In this document: piece after piece, positions 1 through 10,251 of the stretch
Position numbering within the stretch: the stretch's first letter is position 1
How the letters are laid out: each line of letters begins with the position of its first letter
NCBI GenBank assembly: GCA_963210315.1
Contig: OY723305.1
Span: forward strand, 186,001-250,000
Source of the DNA: Rhynchopus euleeides
Taxonomy: Eukaryota; Euglenozoa; Diplonemea; Diplonemida; Diplonemidae
Direction of reading: 5' to 3'
Length of the DNA: 64,000 nt
Translations under genes and position numbers: made by a program
Notes under the pieces: model-generated
Database searches by the model: none
Told to the model about the DNA's origin: nothing
Seen by the model: only the letters and a program-made list of their open reading frames with translations

Positions 1-3000
1 ACAACCTTCGCACACCGCTCCTCAACGTCTTCGTCTGGGTGGTGGTGCGCGCAGCAGCATTCAAGCATCTCGACTTTGTTTTCGATGCAGTCCTCGCACC
101 GCACTCGCTGGTGTTGCCGGCATGCGCGTTCACCTGCTACCTTCCGCCTCGCATCTGGCACCGTCACCGGGTCGCCCACTGGCAGTTCGGTGCTCGTTTC
201 CCTCGCGCTGCATTCATCCACACGATCCCTCCACTCCGCGCATTTCCTCTCCCATTGCTCAGCTCTCTGCGCACGGCCGGGTGCGTGTTCGACCACCGCG
301 TCCTCACCCCATACGTGCGCCGCCTCCTTCTTTGCAGTTGCTTCCCTCTTTAGAAGGAATCTCGTCTTCGCAGAGGCCTGCACCCGTCTCAGGATGTCTT
401 CTACCTCCTGTGTCATCGTCAGCTTGGGGCGTGACGTGAAACCCGCCAGGGGCGGAGCCCCGAAAGTCTTCAGCGTGTGAATGCTGCGATTATCCTCTCC
501 CTTGCGCACCTCGCGCCCGTTGCCCGCCGCCCCTGCCTGCCGCAGCAGGACGCCCATCTTGTCCGCCCGTTCCTTCAGACTCAGACTCTCCCCCAGGTCC
601 AGGCCCGAGAAGGCCTCGAAGTCCAGCGCGAGCTCGAGCTGCGTGATCCCTACCGCTGTGTCATCAGACCAGCTCAACGCAGCGAGCCACTCGCGGAACG
701 CCCAGAACATTCCTTCGTCACCCGCCCAGCGCCGTTTGAGGTATTTGCTCCAAACCGTGCGCTCAAGCGGGTTCAACGTGACGGTAGGGCCTGGAGGTGT
801 CCAGCCCCACGGGAACCCCGATCGCTCACGCTCCGCCACTTTGCGTGCCTTGTCACCTGCCTTGTCCTCGTCAAAGCGCGCGATGGCAATGTCAGCCATC
901 AGCCTCTGCACCCTCGACACGATCCCAACCCGCCGCTGTTCCTGTCCGATCACAGCGGTGAGCCACCCCTTCTGCACAATGCCACACCTGGCAAAACACG
1001 CCGGCCACGTGCGTGCCTCCCGAACCAGGTCTTCCGCACCTCGACGCAAGTGCGCCCACTTGGGGCACCGCCACCACATGTGCATGTGGGTCTCCACCGA
1101 GTCTTCGCAGTAGTGGCACAGTGCGGTTATCCGGATCTTCTTCTCCGCCAGATGTTGTCCCGTCGCAGTCGCCCCCGCGATGTTGCCCCGAATCACCCCA
1201 GCGACGTAGATGTCCGTCCCCCGGTCCTTCCACAGCGCGTTCGTCGCCTCTCTGTCGATGCCGCGTTCGACACCCACCATCGACTTGCGCTCCTTGGCCA
1301 CTTCCGTGAAGTATTTGGCCCGCTGCGCCTCCCGCATCTCATGACCCCACCTCCCGGCATCGAAGGTGTCGATGTGCACCCGGAGGCCGCACCTGAGGCC
1401 GATCATGTCGAAGGCGCTCCCCCAGTCCCAGCCAAGTCGTTCGAAGTCTCTCTGCAGCAGCGCCATGGGGCCCTGCGTCATGTTGTCCACCCTCAGCTTG
1501 TTGAGCTCCCATACCTCCCTCGCAAGGTCATGCGTCTCCCTGTCCTTGACGAGGCGCAGGAATGTCCGAAATCGCATTTGCGGCACAGCCACCTTCGTGT
1601 CGATCACCGTCGGCGCCAGCACCTGGCCTACAATGGTGTGCGACCGCTGCTTGCGCTTCTCCCCCCACACACTCTGCACGCAGGCCAGCGATGTATCCCT
1701 CTCCAAGTACGCAGGGATGTCCGTCACCGTGCAACCATACAGCATCATCGAGTGCGCTAGCGAGTTCACCAACTTGCACTTTTCAGCGAATCGCAAAGGC
1801 GTTTTGCGGATTCGCTTCAGCACCTTCGTCGCCTTCTTCACTCGCGAGCAGAACGTCTCCTTCTTCTGTCTTCCCTGGAAGACCATGTCGGCGCCGAGAG
1901 TCTTCAGCGACTTCTTGTGGGGGAACACCCCGTGGCTCAGCCCGAAGGAGGTCTCCCCTTTTTTATCCGTGGTGAAGCCTGCGCACTTCTCAGGCTTCGC
2001 TTCCATATCCGTGAGGGTGATGAAGTCTTCCGTGATCACCGCCGCCTGCGCCACCTTCACCTTGTCCTTGTGCAGGGCATAGATGTCGTCGGCGTAGGCC
2101 TCGCCCTTCACCCCCGCCTCGCGCTCGATCGCGTGCGTCCAAACCGCGATGATGGCATTGAGGAGCACCACTGACAACGGACATCCTTGCAGAATGCCGT
2201 TGGTGCAGCGGAAGGGCTCACCCACCCCAACACCACCGATCTTGAATCTTCGTTCGAGGGTGCTGTAGGCCGCTCTCAGTGGCCGCATGATGCGATCGTG
2301 TGCACCCCACTCCGTCGCCAGCGCCAGCGAGATTTCATGGGGAACACGGTCAAAACATTTGGCGAAGTCAATCGTGAACCCCCACAACGCCCTCGCGTCT
2401 CCCTGCAGTAGCGCCTTCTCGACGCGCAGCGCCATCTTCCAGTACAGCGCATCGGTCCCGTGGTGTGGGCGGAACCCGTGCTGCCCATCCGTCACCCACG
2501 ACTCCTGCCACTTGATCAGGCTCCTCAGCCTCGTGGCTGCCCAGAGCCTGTACACGCATGATGTCACCGTGATCGGCCTCTGCTCGAGGGGCCCATCACC
2601 ATTCCCCTTCGGGATCAGCGCACGCATCAGCGACTTTGGCCACTTGCCAGTCCTCTCGACCACGTCGAACACGTCCGCCAGTTTGTCCAGAAGTGGCGTC
2701 GGCAGCTGCTTCAGCTCTGCCATGCGCCACCCTTCGATCCCGGCCGACGTCTTCGTCTTCATCTTTCGCAGCGTCTTCCGTAGGTCGTTGCCGTCAAGCT
2801 TCGACAACTTCATCTCGCACCCCCTCCCGGCGATGTCCGCTTCGAAGCGCTCCCTGAAGGCTTCATACGTCGGCTCGGGCTGATCCTGGAACCGCCGGAA
2901 GATTGGGGACCACGCCTCACGTAGCAGCTCGTCGGACTCCTTGTGGTTAGCTGTGAAGGTCCCGTCACCCCGCTTCAGTGACGTGACCTTCTTGTACTCC

Positions 3001-4082
3001 ACCTCTTTGCAGAAGTCGAATACCGCCTTCGGGGCGTTCTCCCAAGCTTCCCGCAGGCGGTGCTTCCAGCGGCGCGTCCTGTCTTCTGCCACCTTCCGAC
3101 AGAGTGTGTCAAACTTCTGCCTCACCTTCTTGCGCCATACATGCAGCTCCTCCAGCTGGGGCTTCTCCATTGGTGGATGGAGGTCGGCGAGACTCGTCAT
3201 TGTGCCGCGAGCGTGGTCCCAGGCCCGCGCGATGTCGTGTGGCGTCTGGCCCAGCTCGATCTGCTTCTTCGGTCTTATAGCATCCACGACGCATTCGTCC
3301 AGCTGGGCGAGGCACTTGAGCAGCCGTCGTTGGCGGATGATCAGCGGGTCGCCAGTCTGCCTGTCCGTCTTCGTCGTCGCACGCACCTCTGTCGGTTCAC
3401 GGCATTCGCCTCTGCCCCGATATGCCTGTTGCTTGCCTTCGAGATGATGAACTGCAGCAAGAACGATCTCACGAACTCCCTTTAGGCTGTCGTGTGCGTA
3501 CTCGAGTGAGCACCCGTGCTGTTGAACTGCAGCAAAAACGACCTCGCGATCTCCCTTCAGGCTGTCGTCTGCGCACTGGAGTGAGTACCCATGTTGTTGA
3601 ACTGCAGCAAGAACGAACTCGTGATCTCCCTTCAGGCTGTCGTGTGCGTACTTGAGTGAGTCCCCATGTTGTTGAACTGCAGCAAGAACGATCTCACGAT
3701 CACCCTTCAAACTGTCGTGTGCGTACTTGAGTGAGTACCCATCCGTCAACTCCCGAACGGCTTGAAGGACCTCATCCCGTGTCGTCACCCACAGTGGGAC
3801 CTGCCACAAATACTTCTCCCCCCTGTGCACCGCATCGAGGTGCCGGTCGGGACAGAGGGTGACATGAACCACACACCCGGCTTCGACACCTGCATGGCAC
3901 AGAGGCTCGTCGTCACACACGGCTTTGCCCCCCACCGACAGATGCACGTCCTCTTCCTCCACACCATCAGGGTAGCGGAACGCCTCGCGTGCTTCGAGCT
4001 TCAGCCTGTCGGGCTTCTCGTCCGTCCCGATGCCGACAGCGTGCGTCACGCCTGTCGCCGCATCCGTCAGGAACACCTCCAT
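1..4082 (-). CDS. Ubiquitin-like + DUF4116 repeats + non-LTR reverse transcriptase, single open frame, truncated by window edge
   Basis: One minus-strand frame is open from an ATG at 4082 to base 1 (about 1360 codons) with no stop. Residues 1-75 look ubiquitin-like, starting MEVFLTDAATG and ending in a GVEAGCVVHVTL strand. Next come four 25-residue units of the pattern SLKYAHDSLKGDREIVLAAVQQ, the signature of DUF4116 repeats. From about residue 230 it is a non-LTR reverse transcriptase: FTIDFAKCFDRVP (motif A, near 2345-2380), LQGCPLS (motif B, near 2172-2195) and the catalytic box YADD at 2085-2096. A downstream zinc-finger-like CHYC...THMH...C lies near 1060-1125, and a second Cys/His cluster near 15-125. 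The RT would copy RNA by target-primed reverse transcription. No endonuclease domain precedes it, unlike the element at the right edge. A 5'-truncated retrotransposon inserted in frame into a ubiquitin-like/DUF4116 gene is the simplest reading; a captured domain set is the alternative. Confidence 0.8.
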   Translation of the reverse strand, partial: MEVFLTDAATGVTHAVGIGTDEKPDRLKLEAREAFRYPDGVEEEDVHLSVGGKAVCDDEPLCHAGVEAGCVVHVTLCPDRHLDAVHRGEKYLWQVPLWVTTRDEVLQAVRELTDGYSLKYAHDSLKGDREIVLAAVQQHGDSLKYAHDSLKGDHEFVLAAVQQHGYSLQCADDSLKGDREVVFAAVQQHGCSLEYAHDSLKGVREIVLAAVHHLEGKQQAYRGRGECREPTEVRATTKTDRQTGDPLIIRQRRLLKCLAQLDECVVDAIRPKKQIELGQTPHDIARAWDHARGTMTSLADLHPPMEKPQLEELHVWRKKVRQKFDTLCRKVAEDRTRRWKHRLREAWENAPKAVFDFCKEVEYKKVTSLKRGDGTFTANHKESDELLREAWSPIFRRFQDQPEPTYEAFRERFEADIAGRGCEMKLSKLDGNDLRKTLRKMKTKTSAGIEGWRMAELKQLPTPLLDKLADVFDVVERTGKWPKSLMRALIPKGNGDGPLEQRPITVTSCVYRLWAATRLRSLIKWQESWVTDGQHGFRPHHGTDALYWKMALRVEKALLQGDARALWGFTIDFAKCFDRVPHEISLALATEWGAHDRIMRPLRAAYSTLERRFKIGGVGVGEPFRCTNGILQGCPLSVVLLNAIIAVWTHAIEREAGVKGEAYADDIYALHKDKVKVAQAAVITEDFITLTDMEAKPEKCAGFTTDKKGETSFGLSHGVFPHKKSLKTLGADMVFQGRQKKETFCSRVKKATKVLKRIRKTPLRFAEKCKLVNSLAHSMMLYGCTVTDIPAYLERDTSLACVQSVWGEKRKQRSHTIVGQVLAPTVIDTKVAVPQMRFRTFLRLVKDRETHDLAREVWELNKLRVDNMTQGPMALLQRDFERLGWDWGSAFDMIGLRCGLRVHIDTFDAGRWGHEMREAQRAKYFTEVAKERKSMVGVERGIDREATNALWKDRGTDIYVAGVIRGNIAGATATGQHLAEKKIRITALCHYCEDSVETHMHMWWRCPKWAHLRRGAEDLVREARTWPACFARCGIVQKGWLTAVIGQEQRRVGIVSRVQRLMADIAIARFDEDKAGDKARKVAERERSGFPWGWTPPGPTVTLNPLERTVWSKYLKRRWAGDEGMFWAFREWLAALSWSDDTAVGITQLELALDFEAFSGLDLGESLSLKERADKMGVLLRQAGAAGNGREVRKGEDNRSIHTLKTFGAPPLAGFTSRPKLTMTQEVEDILRRVQASAKTRFLLKREATAKKEAAHVWGEDAVVEHAPGRAQRAEQWERKCAEWRDRVDECSARETSTELPVGDPVTVPDARRKVAGERACRQHQRVRCEDCIENKVEMLECCCAHHHPDEDVEERCAKV
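3451..3750 (-). repeat. Four tandem 75-bp units encoding DUF4116-type repeats
   Basis: The string actgcagcaa (one copy has a minor variant) recurs at 3451, 3526, 3601 and 3676, exactly 75 bp apart, so each unit adds 25 residues without shifting frame. The units are still close at DNA level, pointing to recent tandem amplification. DUF4116 is a Pfam repeat of unknown function. Confidence 0.85.
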
Positions 4083-6250
4083 GACCACGCCTGTGAAAAG
4101 CTGGCAGGGACAAGGTAGCACACGAACAGCCAAGCTGTCTGGTCGGTGGACTTCTTCGCCAACATGACTTGCAGGGCGATCACAGTCGCAGCGAGGGCGG
4201 TGTACAGCACCGCCAGCACGCTCACCTTGCGCAGTGCAGCGACAACGCGCGGCAGGTCACGCACAGGCACACCATCCGCAAGCAGCACAAGCGTAAATTC
4301 ATCTTGGGCAGAATCGTATCTTGCCTGCCTCACTGCTACCGGTGTGCTGCACCAGCCTGCTTGCTTCACCGCCCTGCACAGCACGTCAGGGCTCCGGAAC
4401 GATTGCTGGTTGTCGTTACGCTGGATGATATCATGAACAAACCGGCTGTGGTCGAAATCATCCCGCTCTGCAAACCTGGGCAGGCACCGCATCAGGTTGG
4501 GGTAAGGGTAATACGCGTCACGCGAGGGCACCTTGTCCAGCACACCAGGCCTGTCCAGCACGCCCGATAGGCACACGACACCCCGCCCGTACCTGCTGCC
4601 AACGAGAATCCGCACAAGGGTGGCTGCAGACTGCGGCTCTGTGCTCAGCAGGGCGTGCCGCAGCACGGCACACAGCACGGCGGTGGGTGTGTCCTTTGCG
4701 CCAAAGCGTAGGTGTTGCAGCAGGTCACTTTCTGGCGCCCTGCCGAGTGCCAGGCATGCCTCCTGCACGTCGCCCTCCCGCAACGCACGCTGCAGCATGG
4801 CCTTGGCAGCGGCGGAGTCGCGGGGGGCAGGGGTGCGCACACACACCTGCACAGCGGCACCCGCCTCCAGCCCCACCCCACACAGCGGTGTGTCGTTGCT
4901 GCGTGCCAGGGTGGCCCCGTCAAGGGCAAGCCGCACACCCGCGTGCGTGCCCCGCAGCTGCAGGGCGTGTGCTGCACGGAGGCGCAGCGTGCCCAGCGTG
5001 GCATCGGAAGGCACGAGCACCGGCAGCACCTCCCCGCCAGGCAGGCACAGGTCGAGCGGCATCCCGTCCGGTGCGTCCTGCAGGGCTGCGGGCGCCTCTG
5101 CCTCCGCCTCTGAACTGCACTCGGGGCAGCTGCCGTAGCCGCTCGAGTCGTCAGACGCCGCGTCGTCCCACACACGCTGCACCTCTGCCGGCACAACAGG
5201 CCCGCATTCACGCACACTCTCACATGGGGGTCTCAGAGACAGCATCATCAGCAGGGGCACAGAAGCAGGGGACATCACTGTGATGCCATCAACAGCTCTA
5301 CGCTGAGTCGATGTCACAAGGAAGGAGTCTTTGCCACACAGGGAGAACCCCACAGTCCACATCGTGAAGAGGGCCAACGAAGCCGCAAGGGCCCCCTGAA
5401 GAGCCGTATCGCTACCATGTTTGAAGTAATTGGCCACGTAGGCCCCCACAAGAAACTCGGTGGACATCGTCAGAACGAAGAGGGCGACTGTGACAATGAT
5501 CACAAAGGCGTTGTCCGGTGCGGAACCCTGAGACTCAAGGGTGGCGAGCGGGATTATGAACATCTCCGGCAGAAGGAGACAGCACACGCAGCAAATGGCA
5601 GTGTCCCTCTGTAGGAGGAGGCACAGCTGTGCACTGTGGAGCACAAGTTCGAAGCGCACCGCAAGCCACACCGCCAAGGGGACGTTGCAAGACACCACCC
5701 AGAGGGTGGTGTGGGATCCAACACGATTTTCATCCGGCAGGCGTGGGAAGCCTGCAGCGAACAGCACCGCAAGCAGCAGCGTGCAGCACAGCCCCACGGT
5801 GGCCTGCACACCGTACAGCACACGCCACCACAGGCGATTGTGAGGCCACGGCCCGAACGCAGCTGCCAGCATGACGGCGCGCACTGCTGCCACGATGGGG
5901 TACACAAACCTCGTGGTGGCACGCATCGCAGACAGGGAGAACGCCACACCACCGATGCCCACAACTGGGCACGTGCCGTTGCTGCTGGCCCCTTCGGACC
6001 ATGTGCACTGCAGAGTCAGATTGCCGTCGTCGCCCTCGTCGTACCACGGCTCCGGCTGGCGTGCAGGGTCCCAGATCCCGACTGTTTCAGCATCCGGGTG
6101 CCGCACTGTGTAGTAGGGGGCGTCCCTGTTGAAGTAGTACACAATCAGGGCAGGGCATGCGACGGACAGCAGCAGCACAAGCGTGGGAAGCCCCCCTTCG
6201 AGCGTCCTGTGTGCCATGCCCCGCACCATGCCCCTGTCTGGGAAAGGCAT
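4067..6250 (-). CDS. Polytopic membrane protein with an internal ubiquitin-like domain (727 aa)
   Basis: I start at the ATG at 6250 (MPFPDRGMVRG); the same frame extends upstream only through a GTG and repeat-like sequence. The N-terminal ~350 residues hold about seven or eight hydrophobic segments, for example LPTLVLLLSVACPALIVYYF and LCCTLLLAVLFAAGF. Around residues 395-475 there is a ubiquitin-like stretch (MPLDLCLPGGEVLPV to LEAGAAVQVCVR). A helical region rich in Ala/Leu follows, then one or two membrane segments at the C-terminus. I recognise no enzyme motif; receptor, channel or transporter are all possible. Its last 16 bases overlap the start of the downstream open frame. TTTTCACAG just upstream of that ATG looks like a 3' splice acceptor, so the downstream message may be made by trans-splicing, or this gene may itself be spliced there. 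Confidence 0.65.
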   Translation of the reverse strand: MPFPDRGMVRGMAHRTLEGGLPTLVLLLSVACPALIVYYFNRDAPYYTVRHPDAETVGIWDPARQPEPWYDEGDDGNLTLQCTWSEGASSNGTCPVVGIGGVAFSLSAMRATTRFVYPIVAAVRAVMLAAAFGPWPHNRLWWRVLYGVQATVGLCCTLLLAVLFAAGFPRLPDENRVGSHTTLWVVSCNVPLAVWLAVRFELVLHSAQLCLLLQRDTAICCVCCLLLPEMFIIPLATLESQGSAPDNAFVIIVTVALFVLTMSTEFLVGAYVANYFKHGSDTALQGALAASLALFTMWTVGFSLCGKDSFLVTSTQRRAVDGITVMSPASVPLLMMLSLRPPCESVRECGPVVPAEVQRVWDDAASDDSSGYGSCPECSSEAEAEAPAALQDAPDGMPLDLCLPGGEVLPVLVPSDATLGTLRLRAAHALQLRGTHAGVRLALDGATLARSNDTPLCGVGLEAGAAVQVCVRTPAPRDSAAAKAMLQRALREGDVQEACLALGRAPESDLLQHLRFGAKDTPTAVLCAVLRHALLSTEPQSAATLVRILVGSRYGRGVVCLSGVLDRPGVLDKVPSRDAYYPYPNLMRCLPRFAERDDFDHSRFVHDIIQRNDNQQSFRSPDVLCRAVKQAGWCSTPVAVRQARYDSAQDEFTLVLLADGVPVRDLPRVVAALRKVSVLAVLYTALAATVIALQVMLAKKSTDQTAWLFVCYLVPASFSQAWSWRCS

Positions 6251-6370
6251 CGCCCCGGAAGATACCCACCCTCCTGCTCCCGCCCTCAATCTGCAGAAGG
6301 GATGTGGCTGGTGTGTGATGGCAGTGCTGGCAGCCAGTGAAACACAGAGATCACGCACTGACACACACAC

Positions 6371-9300
6371 ACAGGATGACCGGACAAGATGAACCCCTCG
6401 GCACTCGGGGCCACGAGGTGGGTTGGGATCGGGGCAGCCTTGCGTCTGGCATCGTCCTGTCCTCTAAGAAAACGCTGCTCTTGACCTGGCGGTGCCACCT
6501 GCCCGCGCCCCCGCCAACCTGTTGTGGCTCCTGTAGGGTCTGAGAGGGGTCAGGGGCGGGCGGGCACGTGGGTGCACATGGAATGGAGCAAAGAAGAAAA
6601 TATATACTAAAAATGCGCACACAACAAGAAAGATCTAAAAGTGGGTGGGGTGAAGGGCGAATAGGGAAGAGGGAAGAGGGCGGGTGGTAGAGAGAGAACT
6701 TGTTTTGTAATGTGTTTGTTGCGTGAGGTCAATCCAGATGATGCTTGGGTGGGAAGCTCGGGCGGGGGCAGTCTCCGCGTGTAGCTCCCCGGCACCTCCT
6801 GCATACGCAGTGTGTTATATATGACGCACAAAACAAGTTCTCTTCGCAACGCTACGCTTGCGTCCAAGAGTGTGGGTGGGTTCGTAAGTGTAGGGGTTTG
6901 TAGGGCTTTGTAAGAACAGAACAGCTCCTTAGGTATCGGATAATCCTAACAAAAAGGTTGATGATAACAGAGAACAACATCTGCCACCGGCTCCTCCGAC
7001 TAACCAAGCGGCAACAGAAGAAGTGGAGTGTTCTCTCCGCCTGACAGTAAGGCAGAACCTCTGTACAGGCTACTGCCATGGTATTGTTCTGATTTTTTTG
7101 CATAAAAAAATCTAAACAGTGTCACACTGAATCGATGCTGCTGATACTGGTGGAAGCGTTCAATGCAACTCTCTCAATACAGAGGCCAAAGAGTAATTTG
7201 CAGTATTTCTGCACGTCTCTCCACCCCAGGCACCAGTAAAGTGAGCAGCATGCCTCAACCAAACTGTGCGGCAAAAGACGTCCAGCTCGGATTGAAACAT
7301 TGAAACAGGCCAGCGTTCATGAAAATACAGCAGCAGTCTCTCGAGTCTTCCTTTCAGATGATTTTGCGGTGCATTTTGCGCACAAACGTGTTCACACATC
7401 CGGCATCCTATGCGAAATACCCGCCGCTCCCCGGGAGCTGTTGCGGGAACCATCTGCTCTTCCGACCCACCGAGACTCTTGCCGTATTTTCTCTACCACA
7501 CGGGGTGTGTTTTACCAAAAAACCCCTGTGGAAGCGAACCTGGGGAACACTGGTACACGCGGTACGACTTCCAAGCACAACTCAACAACAGAAAAAGGAG
7601 CCGGCGGTACGCAATACGTTGGTTTGTGCAACCCGGTCTACCAACAAAGTAACACACATAATGCAGGGTGCAAGCCGACCCACACTATGGACAGGAGAGA
7701 GAGAGAGAGAGAGAGAAGGGGACGGGGGGGAAGTTCTAGAGAAGGCATGAAAAGTGTGTCACGTAGCGCAGGAGTAGGATAGCGAGCCCGGTTTCTCTCG
7801 GTATGGACCCTCGGGGCCACACTGCGATGCCAGCACGCTAACCCAAATTGCAATACGAAAAGCGTGTGAAAATATGGGAAGGAGTGGAGAGAGAGAGAGA
7901 GAGAGAGGGGGTGGTGGTAATGAAGGGGGCGAGGGGTGGTGCGGTGTGTTTTCAGCCTGGACTGGAAGAAGAAAGTTCCCCCACCACCACCACCACCGCC
8001 ACCTTTTGTCCACCCACCCCCCCCCCCTCCATTCCTCACCCATGCAAGGCCCCCCCCAAAGTAAAGATTGCATCTTGGGTTTCTGCAGGATTCCTGCAGA
8101 AAACACAAACAAGCGCAGCACGCACCTCCGCTACTTTCCTCCACATTTGAGGTGATGTGTTGCTGCTGTTGCCGCTTCTTTATTTGCTGTTGTTCTGAAG
8201 AACCGGATCCTTTCGTGTTGGCCGCTGAAAAAAAGGGACCCGGCGTTGCGCCATGTTGCTTTAAAAAGTTGTGCAAACCAGGGGTGTGCGACGAGCGTAC
8301 TACAGAGAGTGGCGCACACTCACACAGCTTTCCAAAAATGAAGAAAAAAGAAGTGCGGGCGCGAGAGTGAAGGGATTATTAGAGGAGAGAGAGAGAGAGA
8401 GAGACAAAGTGGTGGGGGAAGAGTAACCCAACAGCACCGATAAAGCACAGTGCAGCGCGCCGCAGTTTTTGCACGAACGGTGATTTCTGCTTGGTACATT
8501 GCGGACTCTCCGCAAGAGTCGCACGCGGAAGTTAAACGGGACGGCGTTCAGGCGGATATATTTCACCCAAACCTCGGAGCCGGCGTCACACATGTTTGTT
8601 TTTTGTGCAACACACAAGTCTCGCGAGGGATACCTACGTCACTGACACGCTGGCTTCCCCTACTCTCGCCGCGCTACCACTGGAATCGGGCACTTATCGG
8701 ATTGTTTAACACAACAGGGGGAGGGGAAGGGGGGAAGGGGAGAGAATAAGGGAAGTGAGGGAGTTGGGTGAGTGGGTCGGGGCGGGGCGGGGGGGGGGGG
8801 GGGTGGAAGCCATTGTAAACATGCCCCTCCTGCAAATGTGGCCGCCCCGCTCCCCCCCGCCCCCCCCCCCCCACCTCCCACCCAAGACGCACCGAAGGCG
8901 CTTCAACAGATTGACGAATAAAACACGCGCCCCCCCTTCATATGTCAGAATGCAGGATCGGGAGCAGGGTGGAGGGGGGGGGTGAATAAAGGGAAATATG
9001 GAGCTCATTATGTGAAACCTTCCTGTTATCCCCCCCCCCCTTGCTGCCCCTTTTGATTCCTTTTGACATCTGTCCTGTGGTATGCCTGTCCCAAGGGTGG
9101 GGGAAGGTGGGAGGGGGGGCCACCACCTGCTACCTGCCACGCCCCTCCCTCCCCCCACCCCCTGCGACCTGCAGGCTTGCACAAGAGCATCGCACTCGGG
9201 AGACGGATCTAGAAGAACAAGACACGCAAACGAATGCAAAAAGGGGAGGGGCGGGAGTGGGACACCGCCACCACCACCGCAGCACAACGCCCCTCTCTGC

Positions 9301-9395
9301 ACCGTTCCCCTGAGGTCTTTCTCCCCCCAGGCAGGTCTGCCTCCCGGACGATCAGCTTTGCCCCTATCCCTGCTGATGAGCTGTTCCCACCTCCT
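6371..9395. other. Non-genic, low-complexity and repeat-rich
   Basis: No reading frame here looks coding. It holds GA microsatellites (near 7690-7715, 7886-7910 and 8384-8403), long G and C runs near 7995-8050 and 8780-8880, and one copy of the A-tailed dispersed repeat at 7322-7522. A motif around ggagccggcg followed by a gtttgtgcaac-like tail recurs near 7600, 8577 and 53329. Confidence 0.6.
7322..7522 (+). repeat. A-tailed dispersed repeat R1, internally deleted copy
   Basis: Starts aaatacagcagcagtctctc and ends gtgtgttttaccaaaaaa, like the longer copies at 31415 and 41033. The central part, including the spliced-leader-like motif, is missing: the sequence jumps from gatgattttgc to the acaaacgtgttcac segment. 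The terminal A-run suggests a SINE-like retroposon. No clear target-site duplication. Confidence 0.7.
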
Positions 9396-10251
9396 CTAGT
9401 ACCGCATGCACGGCATCGGTGGGTATGACGAGACGCTCGTGTCTGTCAGGTCCACGCATTTCACGATCTGTGTGTGGGGGTGAGGAGGGAAGGTGGTGTT
9501 GTTGGCGCCTCCATTCATTCGTGTACAGGCGTGGCATATGTGCCGGGAGATGTGTTGCTCCATTTTCGGAAGGGCTGTGAAGGTGACCGGCCTTTCCCGC
9601 AGCGGCAAGAAGAACGGCTCGGCTACAATAAGCCCCTCCCCTCCCCTCCCCCCACACCCTCTCCCCCGGCACAGCGACACACACCTTCACGTTCGACCGC
9701 TTCCGGCGGGGGGAGATGCCACGCATCTCCTCATAGCCCGGACCAGGCGGAGGCCGCATCTGCAGAGGGCGTGTCGGTGGGTGGTGCGGTGGGGTTGGGG
9801 AGACACGCTGCACTACAACAACGAAAGGGGGGGGGGGTGGGCCGCATTGCATTACCTCGAAGTTGTCGCCTGTCCACACGGCGTACTGCAGACCCGGGGG
9901 GGGCCACGTCTCCACATCGTTGCGCTTGTGCCGCACGGGCTGCTGGGGGGGCGACTTGACAGAGCCGCCGGGGTTGCTGGACTTGAAGGAGCCGCCAGGA
10001 GGCTTCGACGCCACAGGCGAGGGTTGCGACACGGGGGACGCCGGAGGCGGGGGGCGGTACGAGGCCGGGCGCGTCTGCGTCTTTTGCTTCGTCTTGTACA
10101 CGCTGTACTGCGGCGGCTCCGGCTTCTTCGAGGTCGTCTTCACAGGGGCCTCGGTCCTCCCGCCGCTGTCGCCGGGGCGGAAGCTCGGCCCGGATGACCA
10201 CCGCTCGCCTGTCCCCTGCTTGTGCACGCTGTACTGAGGCGGCTCCGGCAT
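9396..10251 (-). CDS. Small proline-rich protein, three exons (180 aa)
   Basis: Exons 10251-9856, 9759-9685 and 9467-9396. Both introns are phase 0 with GT-AG ends (gtaatg...ctctgcag and gtgtgt...cacacag), and the exon lengths (396, 75 and 72 nt) are all multiples of three, which supports the model. The protein starts MPEPPQYSVHKQGTG and repeats the pattern PEPPQYSVYK, then a looser WPPPGLQYAVWTG. It is basic and disordered, and ends in PPMPCMRY. Repeated short PPxY-type units resemble cytoskeleton- or flagellum-associated scaffold proteins, but I recognise no family. The single long frame across the region reads through both introns and is not the real product. Confidence 0.65.

Noticed and set aside
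477-2082. Long plus-strand frames opposite the reverse transcriptase
   Set aside because: Shadows of the minus-strand RT frame, which has YADD and the other RT motifs.
4067-6370. Longer version of the membrane protein starting at 6370
   Set aside because: That start is a GTG in a CA-repeat; the ATG at 6250 precedes the first membrane segment and is more credible.
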